Positions 1 through 5,251 of a DNA stretch of 5,251 nucleotides are shown in pieces. Position 1 is the stretch's first letter. Each line of letters opens with the position of its first letter. This DNA is from Sphingomonas bacterium (GTDB taxonomy: Bacteria; Pseudomonadota; Alphaproteobacteria; Sphingomonadales; Sphingomonadaceae): positions 1-5,251 of the forward strand of contig NZ_CAHJWX010000181.1 in the NCBI RefSeq assembly GCF_903643065.1, read 5' to 3'. The notes beneath the pieces were generated by a model. The model did not search any database. It worked only from the letters and a program-made list of their open reading frames with translations, and was not told the DNA's origin. The translations under genes were made by a program, and so were the position numbers.

Positions 1-120
1 CGCTCCCTCCGCCGCCATCCCGCCCGCGACCGACCCGGCAAGCCGCCCGAAGGCCCCCAGCCGCGCCAACCGCCCGGCGGGCACCGCGCGGCCCTGATCG
101 TCATCGCTCATGATCGACAT
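1..120 (-). CDS. UbiB/ABC1 (AarF) family atypical kinase, N-terminal fragment
   Basis: The first 40 codons of a gene that continues past the left edge. The visible residues include VPAGRLARLGAFGRLAGSV followed by AGGMAAEGA. From memory this resembles the start of bacterial ABC1/UbiB (AarF/ADCK) proteins, whose N-terminal region carries Arg/Gly/Ala-rich helices before the KxGQ motif. The KxGQ motif and the kinase core would lie outside the window, so neither function nor integrity can be confirmed. Family members are atypical kinase/ATPase-like proteins, often linked to ubiquinone biosynthesis or lipid homeostasis. The start at 120 has an AGGA about 11 bases upstream (132-135). A second in-frame ATG at 111 has no visible Shine-Dalgarno, so 120 is slightly preferred. 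The gene lies 35 bases downstream of the STAS-like gene on the same strand, so the two may be co-transcribed. Confidence 0.55.
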   Translation of the reverse strand, partial: MSIMSDDDQGRAVPAGRLARLGAFGRLAGSVAGGMAAEGA

Positions 121-155
121 ATGGGGGGTGATCCTGCCCCGCCAAGCCGGAGAGG

Positions 156-539
156 TCAGCTCGGCCGTTCCGTGTCGGCGGCGAGCAGCCAGCCCAATGC
201 CTCGCGACGATCGGCGAAGACGCGGATCGTGTCTCGCCCGGCCTGCACGCGCGCCATCTGCTGCGACACCAGCGGGGAGATGCTGACCACCGCGATGCGA
301 CGGCCGAACGGCACCGCCGGATTGTTCCAATAGGCGGCGAACAATTCCAGCACGACGGGCGAGAAGACCTTCACCTCGGTCAGGTCATAAAGCGTGACGT
401 GCGTGCCGGCCTGCTCCTCAAGCGAACGGATCGCGGCATGCAGGTCGGTCGCCGCCGCCTCCAGTCCCGCGACATCGACGAAGCCGCTCGCGGTGATGCT
501 CACCAGCGCCTGCGCGCGACTGACCACGACCTTGTGCAT
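156..539 (-). CDS. Small STAS/SpoIIAA-like protein of unknown function
   Basis: A 127-residue soluble protein with no signal peptide or membrane segment. The pattern of alternating beta strands and helices resembles STAS/SpoIIAA-like proteins of alphaproteobacteria: a first strand and turn near residues 3-21, a long helix at 24-44, a strand with VTLYDLTEV at 48-56, a helix at 60-71, a strand with RRIAVVSIS at 80-88, a helix at 90-100, and a final strand and helix at 104-120. Ser60, after the central strand, sits about where anti-sigma antagonists carry their phosphorylated Ser/Thr; this is only positional. No partner kinase or anti-sigma factor is seen next to it. An in-frame TAA lies two codons before the ATG, so the gene cannot extend upstream from 539. 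No clear Shine-Dalgarno precedes it. It follows leuA on the same strand after 59 bases and could be read from the leuA transcript. The fold assignment is tentative. Confidence 0.7.
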   Translation of the reverse strand: MHKVVVSRAQALVSITASGFVDVAGLEAAATDLHAAIRSLEEQAGTHVTLYDLTEVKVFSPVVLELFAAYWNNPAVPFGRRIAVVSISPLVSQQMARVQAGRDTIRVFADRREALGWLLAADTERPS

Positions 540-598
540 GGGTTAGGCGTAGCGCGGGTCTGGTTAACGGGTGGTGATGCGATCGCTCCGACCGTTCC

Positions 599-2254
599 TC
601 AGGCACGGTTCGCCGCGCTCAGCGCCGCGCGCACGCTGGCGGTCGCCACGTCCGGGTCGATGCCGACGCCCCACACCGCGCGACCATCGGGCAGGCGGCA
701 TTCGAGGTAGCTCGCTGCCAGCGCGCCCGCGCCGCCGCCGATCGCGTGCTCGGCATAGTCGGCGACGTCCAGCGCCACGCCAGCCTCCGCCAGCGCCGCG
801 ATCACGCCCGAGATCAGCCCGTTGCCGCGCCCGCTGATCGATCGCTCGGCGCCGTTCACCGCGACGCGGCCGACGAACAGCCGGTCGCCCGGCGCGCCCG
901 TCTCCTGATAGTCGCGCAGCACGAAGCGGTCGGTGTCGCTGGCCAGATAGACCCGATCGAACAGCGCGCCGATGTCACGGGCGTCCAGCTCGCGGCTGGT
1001 CTCGTCCGCCAGCGCCTGAATATGGCGGCTGAAATCGGCCTGCAGCCGCTTGGGCAGGCGCAGGCCCCGATCCTGTTCCAGCACCCAGGCGACGCCGCCC
1101 TTACCCGACTGCGAGTTGACGCGGATCACCGCCTCGTAGCTGCGGCCCAGATCGGCGGGGTCGATCGGCAAGTACGGCACCTCCCACCTGTCGTCATTCT
1201 GTTGTTCGCGCGCGTGAAAACCCTTCTTGATCGCGTCCTGGTGCGACCCCGAAAAGGCGGTGAAGACGAGGTCGCCGGCATAGGGCGTGCGCGGATGGAC
1301 GGGCAGCTGGGTGCAGTAGCGCACCGTCTCGATCACCTCGTCGATGTCCGACAGGTCGAGACCGGGCGCGATCCCCTGCGTGTACAGGTTCAGCGCGACC
1401 GTCACCAGATCGCAATTTCCCGTCCGCTCGCCATTGCCGAGCAGGCAGCCCTCCACCCGATCGGCGCCCGCCATCAACCCCAGCTCGGCCGCGGCGACCC
1501 CCGTGCCGCGATCGTTGTGCGGGTGAAGCGACAGCAGCACCGTCTCGCGGTTCGGCACGTGGCGCCCGAACCATTCGATCTGGTCGGCATAGACGTTGGG
1601 CGTCGCGCATTCGACGGTGGCGGGCAGGTTGAGGATCAGCGGCTTGTCCGCCGTGGGCCGCAGCACTTCCATCACGGCGGCGCAGACCTCCAGCGAGAAG
1701 TCCAGCTCGGCGGTCGAGAAGGTCTCGGGCGAATATTCGAAGCGCCAGTCGGTGTCCGGCCGCGCCGCCGCCTCGTCGCGCAGCAGCTTGGCGCCGGCGA
1801 CCGCGATCGCCTTGATCTCCGCGCGGCTCATCCCGAAGACGATGCGCCGCCACGCGGGGCTGACCGCATTGTACAGGTGCACGATCGCGCGCGGCGCGCC
1901 GGCCAGACTGTCAAAGGTGGTGCCGATCAGGTCGGCGCGCGACTGGGTCAGCACCTGGATCGTCACGTCGTCCGGCACGCGTCCGGCGCGGACGAGGCCG
2001 GCGATGAAATCGAACTCCGTCGCGCCCGCCGACGGAAAGCCGACCTCGATCTCCTTCAGCCCGACGCGGACGAGCAGGTCGAACAGCCGCGTCTTTTTCT
2101 CCGCGTCCATCGGATCGATCAGCGCCTGGTTGCCGTCGCGCAGATCGGTGGACAGCCAGCGTGGCGCCGTCGTCAGCGTGCGCGACGGCCAGCGCCGGTC
2201 GGGCAGGTCGATCGGCGGGAACGGGCGGTATTTGGTGGACGGATCGCGCAGCAT
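599..2254 (-). CDS. leuA: 2-isopropylmalate synthase, long (fungal/actinobacterial-like) type
   Basis: LeuA condenses acetyl-CoA with 2-oxoisovalerate to 2-isopropylmalate, the first committed step to leucine, in the cytoplasm. The 551-residue protein has a DRE-TIM metallolyase barrel at roughly 30-320. The signature DLRDGNQ is at 37-43, with catalytic Arg39 and metal ligand Asp40. The HPH ligand pair is His244/His246, and GNGERTGN at 273-280 ends in Asn280. A linker and subdomain follow, then a C-terminal leucine-sensing regulatory domain at roughly 425-545. That domain holds the glycine-rich GRGNG at 475-479 and ends in [20 protein letters not shown]. The opening KYRPF and the length point to the long form found in yeast and Mycobacterium rather than the E. 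coli-like one. ATG 2254 is preceded by a modest GAGAG at 2259-2263. Expression is probably controlled by a leader attenuator just upstream, and activity by leucine feedback. All expected catalytic residues are present. Confidence 0.97.
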   Translation of the reverse strand: MLRDPSTKYRPFPPIDLPDRRWPSRTLTTAPRWLSTDLRDGNQALIDPMDAEKKTRLFDLLVRVGLKEIEVGFPSAGATEFDFIAGLVRAGRVPDDVTIQVLTQSRADLIGTTFDSLAGAPRAIVHLYNAVSPAWRRIVFGMSRAEIKAIAVAGAKLLRDEAAARPDTDWRFEYSPETFSTAELDFSLEVCAAVMEVLRPTADKPLILNLPATVECATPNVYADQIEWFGRHVPNRETVLLSLHPHNDRGTGVAAAELGLMAGADRVEGCLLGNGERTGNCDLVTVALNLYTQGIAPGLDLSDIDEVIETVRYCTQLPVHPRTPYAGDLVFTAFSGSHQDAIKKGFHAREQQNDDRWEVPYLPIDPADLGRSYEAVIRVNSQSGKGGVAWVLEQDRGLRLPKRLQADFSRHIQALADETSRELDARDIGALFDRVYLASDTDRFVLRDYQETGAPGDRLFVGRVAVNGAERSISGRGNGLISGVIAALAEAGVALDVADYAEHAIGGGAGALAASYLECRLPDGRAVWGVGIDPDVATASVRAALSAANRA

Positions 2255-2264
2255 GGGGCTCTCG

Positions 2265-2345
2265 GACGAAAAGGCTCGGGTCCTCAGGCGCGAAAAGGGA
2301 CGAGCGCGCCTAAGGGCGCGTAAGTCGCAGGGCCACCAACGTCAT
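2265..2345 (-). promoter_or_regulatory. Candidate leucine attenuator in the leuA leader
   Basis: Read on the minus strand, the end of the small leader ORF and the following bases can fold in competing ways. Segment A (2320-2315, CGCGCC) pairs with B (2310-2305, GGCGCG) around the loop CTTA. Alternatively CCTTAGGCGCG (2315-2305) pairs with CGCGCCTGAGG (2292-2282) as an 11-bp stem with one T-G wobble. A third hairpin joins CTCGTCC (2304-2298) to GGACCCGAG (2283-2275) with a two-base bulge, and CCTTTT follows it (2274-2269). The long stem excludes both others. In a classic scheme the long stem is the antiterminator and the third hairpin is the terminator. A ribosome reaching the leader stop would cover A and B and favour termination. 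Stalling at Leu codons would leave B free. The T run is short, so the terminator is weak on paper. Confidence 0.55.
2310..2345 (-). CDS. Putative leuA leader peptide (11 residues)
   Basis: The ORF reads [11 protein letters not shown] and then TAG. Its codons are ATG ACG TTG GTG GCC CTG CGA CTT ACG CGC CCT. Three of 11 residues are leucine and one is valine, a composition suited to sensing charged leucine tRNA. The stop codon falls inside the A:B hairpin loop and stem, at the position expected of an attenuator leader peptide, and lies 55 bases before the leuA start. Against it, there is no strong Shine-Dalgarno: only a GGGG run at 2358-2361, 12 bases before the ATG. Three leucines in 11 codons is also not extreme. 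The case rests on the combination of position, composition and alternative hairpins. I know of no established symbol for it in this group. Confidence 0.5.
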   Translation of the reverse strand: MTLVALRLTRP

Positions 2346-2444
2346 GCGCTGTGTCTGCCCCGAAACGGGCCGGCTGTCCACCGCCGACCCCATGCTGATC
2401 GAGATTGTCTTGCGCGGCGCGGAAGGTCTCCTATCGCCGGCATC

Positions 2445-2858
2445 ATGCGTCAGATCATCTATCAAAGCGTCGCCACCACGCGGGACGCCAGCGAGGAAGC
2501 GCCCGAGATCCTGCGCGGCGCGCGGCCGTTCAACGGCTTGAACGGCGTCACCGGCCTGCTCTGCGCGTCGGACGGCAAGTTCCTCCAGGTGCTGGAGGGG
2601 CCGGACGAGAGCGTCGATATCGCCATGGCGCGCATCCTCAAGGATCCTCGTCATCACCGGATCGAGATCCTGGTCAACGAGGAAATCGAGGAGCGCGCCT
2701 TCGGCGATTGGACGATGGCCTATCGGGATCAGGGCCATCCCGCCGACCTGCTCGAAGATCGCCTGCGCGCGATGATCCGTCACGCGCCGCCCGCGATCGC
2801 CGACCGGTTCCGCCAGTTCCTCACTGGCGATCGCCGGCCGCCCGACACCACCGGCTAG
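2445..2858 (+). CDS. Short BLUF-domain blue-light sensor protein
   Basis: A 137-residue cytoplasmic protein. Its first 93 or so residues match the BLUF fold, which binds FAD and senses blue light through a hydrogen-bond switch. Visible hallmarks are Tyr6 in MRQIIYQS, Asn30 before GVTGLL (34-39), Gln48 in FLQVLEGP (46-53), DPRHH (67-71), and the WTM at 89-91 with Trp89 and Met91. Tyr6, Asn30 and Gln48 correspond to the flavin-contacting Tyr8, Asn32 and Gln50 of Synechocystis PixD. The first Asn of the usual NN pair is Phe29 here. Residues 94-137 form a short, probably helical tail with no EAL, GGDEF or other output domain, so signalling would require a partner. ATG 2445 is the only sensible start from the domain border. 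A GGAAGG lies 18 bases upstream, too far for a normal Shine-Dalgarno. The gene is transcribed away from leuA and converges on the YceI gene. Confidence 0.93.
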   Translation: MRQIIYQSVATTRDASEEAPEILRGARPFNGLNGVTGLLCASDGKFLQVLEGPDESVDIAMARILKDPRHHRIEILVNEEIEERAFGDWTMAYRDQGHPADLLEDRLRAMIRHAPPAIADRFRQFLTGDRRPPDTTG

Positions 2859-3460
2859 TCCGCCTCGAACGCGGCGTTGATCGTCAGCCGGACCTCGTCC
2901 GAGACGAGCGGGATGCCGTAATTGATACCGAAGTCGGAGCGCTTGATCGCGGTGGTCGCGTGGAAGCCGACATTGGTCTTCTTGGCGCCCATCACCGCCT
3001 GCCCCGCGCCGACGAAGGTCGCCGCCAGCGTCACCGGCCTGGTCACGCCCTTGAGCGTCAGGTTGCCGGTGATCGTCGCGGTCGTGCCGTTCGCGACGAT
3101 GCGCGTCGAGGTGAAGGTGCCCGTCGGGTATTTCGCCGCGTCGAAGAAGTCGGGCGTCTTGAGATGCGTGTCGAGCGCCGCGACGGTGGTGGACACCTTG
3201 TCGATCGGAAAGGTGATCGAGACCTGGCTGGCGGCCGGGTTCTTCGGATCGAGCGTCAGCGTGCCGGTCGGCTGGGTGAACTGGCCGGTATATTCGGTGA
3301 AGCCCATGTGGTTGACGGTGAACAGCACCTGGGTGTGGCCGGTATCGACATGGTAGCTGCCCGCCGTCGCCAGCGCGGTCGACGGCTTGCCGGGCTGGCT
3401 GCTCGGGGCCTGCGCCAGCGCGGGCGCGGCGAGGAGAAGGGCGGCGAAGGTAAGGCGCAT
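2855..3460 (-). CDS. YceI-family periplasmic lipid-binding-like protein
   Basis: A 201-residue exported protein. Residues 1-16 or so form a Sec signal peptide (MRLTFAALLLAAPALA), with likely cleavage at ALA|QA. A low-complexity linker follows, and then the YceI beta-barrel from about residue 35. The opening strand has YHVDTGHTQVLFTVNHMGF (36-54), the typical D-x-x-H-T-x-V-x-F-x-V-x-H pattern. Later strands include LTLKGVTRPVTL and the closing VSDEVRLTINAAFEAD. YceI proteins have a lipocalin-like fold and bind polyisoprenoid or other lipidic ligands in the periplasm; the ligand here is unknown. ATG 3460 is chosen because AGGAGA sits 7 bases upstream (3468-3473) and it places the signal peptide at the N-terminus. 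In-frame ATGs at 3487 and 3514 would add a charged stretch before the signal. The gene stands 79 bases after ilvC and is likely to have its own promoter. Confidence 0.93.
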   Translation of the reverse strand: MRLTFAALLLAAPALAQAPSSQPGKPSTALATAGSYHVDTGHTQVLFTVNHMGFTEYTGQFTQPTGTLTLDPKNPAASQVSITFPIDKVSTTVAALDTHLKTPDFFDAAKYPTGTFTSTRIVANGTTATITGNLTLKGVTRPVTLAATFVGAGQAVMGAKKTNVGFHATTAIKRSDFGINYGIPLVSDEVRLTINAAFEAD

Positions 3461-3467
3461 GCGAGAG

Positions 3468-3473
3468 TCTCCT
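3468..3473 (-). promoter_or_regulatory. Ribosome binding site that fixes the YceI gene start
   Basis: AGGAGA on the minus strand, 7 bases before ATG 3460. It is the best Shine-Dalgarno in the window. It excludes the longer in-frame starts at 3487 and 3514, which lie upstream of or at a distance from it. Confidence 0.8.
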
Positions 3474-3485
3474 GTGTTCGTAGCC

Positions 3486-3514
3486 ATGCTGGTCCGGGTT
3501 GGCGCGCGCGTCAA
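3486..3514 (-). promoter_or_regulatory. Possible sigma70-type promoter of the YceI gene
   Basis: On the minus strand TTGACG (3514-3509) matches the -35 consensus at five of six positions. After a 17-base spacer comes CAGCAT (3491-3486), which keeps only the second-position A and final A-T of a -10 box. Transcription would then start close to 3479, giving a short leader that includes the strong ribosome binding site. The match is by eye, and the -10 is weak. Confidence 0.35.
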
Positions 3515-3524
3515 ATCCCGAACC
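3491..3524 (-). other. Inverted repeat between ilvC and the YceI gene
   Basis: On the minus strand GGTTCGGG (3524-3517) can pair with CCCGGACC (3498-3491): seven Watson-Crick pairs and one wobble around an 18-base loop. It could help end ilvC transcription, but no T run follows on either strand and it overlaps the possible YceI promoter. It may be fortuitous in such GC-rich DNA. Confidence 0.25.
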
Positions 3525-3539
3525 GGTTAACGCAACGTT

Positions 3540-4689
<1,150 letters not shown>

Positions 4690-4694
4690 GGTGC

Positions 4695-5210
4695 TCATGC
4701 CGCCTCTCGCCCGCGCGCGATGGCGACGACGCCGGTGCGGGCGACCTCGATCAGCCCGACCTCCGCCATCAGCGCGACAAAGGTATCGATCTTGTCGCGC
4801 CCGCCCGTCACCTCGAACACGAACGAGCCGGTGGTCGCGTCGAGCACGCGGGCGCGATAGATGTCGGCGAGGCGCAGCGCCTCGATCCGGTGATCGCCCG
4901 TGCCCGCCACCTTGACCAGCGCCAGCTCGCGCTCGACATGGGGGCCGAGCGCGGTCAGATCGGTGACGGAATGGACGGGCACTAGCCGATCAAGCTGGGC
5001 GATGATCTGTTCCATAACGTGCGCCGACGCCGAGGTGACGATCGTCAGCCGCGACACCGCCTTGTCGGCGGTCACGTCGGACACGGTCAGGCTCTCGATA
5101 TTATAGCCGCGCGCGGTGAACAGCCCCGCGACGCGCGCGAGGATGCCGGGCTCGTTGTCGACGAGCACGGCGAGCGTGTGGCGTTCGGCGGCCTCGGGGG
5201 CGATCTGCAT
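4695..5210 (-). CDS. ilvN: Acetolactate synthase small (regulatory) subunit
   Basis: This is the regulatory subunit of acetohydroxyacid synthase. It stimulates the thiamine-diphosphate catalytic subunit and confers valine feedback inhibition. The 171 residues comprise an N-terminal ACT domain (about 10-85) and the family's C-terminal domain (about 88-165). The ACT domain carries DNEPGILARVAGLFTARGYN (18-37) followed by IESLTV. Asn19, Gly22 and Asn37 correspond to residues whose mutation relieves valine inhibition in the E. coli subunit IlvH, so feedback sensing is probably intact. The C-terminal domain shows ERELALVKV and RARVLDATTGSFVFEVTG. The length is slightly above the roughly 163 residues of E. 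coli IlvH because of a short N-terminal extension and tail. The symbol ilvN is used as is usual for ilvBN pairs; ilvH would be equally valid. ATG 5210 lies 8 bases from a palindromic repeat whose G-rich arm is the only Shine-Dalgarno candidate. The catalytic gene is expected beyond the right edge. Confidence 0.96.
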   Translation of the reverse strand: MQIAPEAAERHTLAVLVDNEPGILARVAGLFTARGYNIESLTVSDVTADKAVSRLTIVTSASAHVMEQIIAQLDRLVPVHSVTDLTALGPHVERELALVKVAGTGDHRIEALRLADIYRARVLDATTGSFVFEVTGGRDKIDTFVALMAEVGLIEVARTGVVAIARGREAA

Positions 5211-5218
5211 GTTCTTAG

Positions 5219-5240
5219 CCCCTCCCCTTCAGGGGAGGGG
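5219..5240. repeat. Perfect 10-bp-arm palindrome upstream of ilvN
   Basis: The arms CCCCTCCCCT (5219-5228) and AGGGGAGGGG (5231-5240) are exact reverse complements around a 2-base centre. On the ilvN strand the second arm ends 8 bases before the start codon and supplies the purine-rich GGGGAGGGG that would act as Shine-Dalgarno. A hairpin in the mRNA would therefore bury it. I recall units of this kind, followed by a TTGGGG tract, as common intergenic repeats in sphingomonads and other alphaproteobacteria. The unit probably continues beyond the right edge. Confidence 0.8.
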
Positions 5241-5251
5241 TTGGGGTGGGG
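5232..5251 (+). other. Potential G-quadruplex motif
   Basis: Four GGGG runs at 5232-5235, 5237-5240, 5243-5246 and 5248-5251 are separated by one, two and one bases on the plus strand. This is a textbook quadruplex-forming pattern with very short loops. It lies on the template strand for ilvN transcription and overlaps the right arm of the palindrome. Formation in the cell is not shown by sequence alone. Confidence 0.55.

Noticed and set aside
540..601. General-stress (EcfG-type) promoter, GGAAC with CGTT, before the STAS-like gene
   Set aside because: On the minus strand GGAAC and CGTT occur but are 24 bases apart, well beyond the usual 16-17. No terminator with a T run was seen in this gap either.
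746..2323. Long plus-strand ORF of 525 codons opposite leuA
   Set aside because: Arg-, Ala- and His-rich translation with no family resemblance. It is antisense to a clear leuA with all catalytic motifs and is typical of high-GC shadow reading frames.
1596..2444. N-terminal extension of the BLUF reading frame upstream of 2445
   Set aside because: The extension is antisense to leuA and unlike any BLUF N-terminal region. The domain begins at the ATG at 2445.
2346..2783. Upstream part of a 157-codon minus-strand ORF ending in the leuA leader peptide
   Set aside because: This part is antisense to BLUF and has no family resemblance. Only its last 11 codons, starting at the ATG at 2345, are kept as a possible leader peptide.
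3461..3514. Longer YceI start at 3514 or 3487
   Set aside because: Both would place charged residues before the signal peptide, while a strong AGGAGA sits 7 bases before ATG 3460.

Overview
The window is GC-rich and densely coding. It looks like a chromosomal segment of an alphaproteobacterium, most likely a sphingomonad (order Sphingomonadales). That placement is an inference from the protein flavour, from the 339-residue short class I IlvC, and from two palindromic intergenic repeats that I recall as common in sphingomonad genomes. It has not been tested by a database search.

Layout from high to low coordinates, following the dominant minus strand. The right end holds a G/C-rich palindrome (5219-5240) just upstream of ilvN (5210-4695, acetolactate synthase regulatory subunit). 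An imperfect 109-bp inverted repeat (4581-4689) fills nearly the whole ilvN-ilvC gap. Then come ilvC (4559-3540, ketol-acid reductoisomerase) and a secreted YceI-like protein (3460-2855). A short BLUF blue-light sensor gene (2445-2858) runs on the plus strand. It converges on the YceI gene, and the stop codons of both genes lie in a single CTAG. A 190-bp divergent gap separates BLUF from leuA (2254-599, long type 2-isopropylmalate synthase). After leuA come a small STAS-like protein (539-156) and the first 40 codons of a probable UbiB/ABC1-family protein that runs off the left edge.

Functionally this is a branched-chain amino acid locus. IlvN would regulate the acetolactate synthase catalytic subunit, whose gene (ilvB) probably lies just beyond the right edge. 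IlvC carries out the next shared step to valine, isoleucine and leucine, and LeuA commits 2-oxoisovalerate to leucine. BLUF, YceI, STAS-like and UbiB-like are neighbours with no evident pathway link.

The most interesting structure is in the leuA leader. An 11-codon ORF ([11 protein letters not shown], three Leu and one Val) ends inside a set of mutually exclusive hairpins. These can be drawn as an antiterminator and a terminator followed by a short T run, which is the layout of a leucine-responsive transcription attenuator. No tRNA, rRNA, CRISPR array or transposase was seen.
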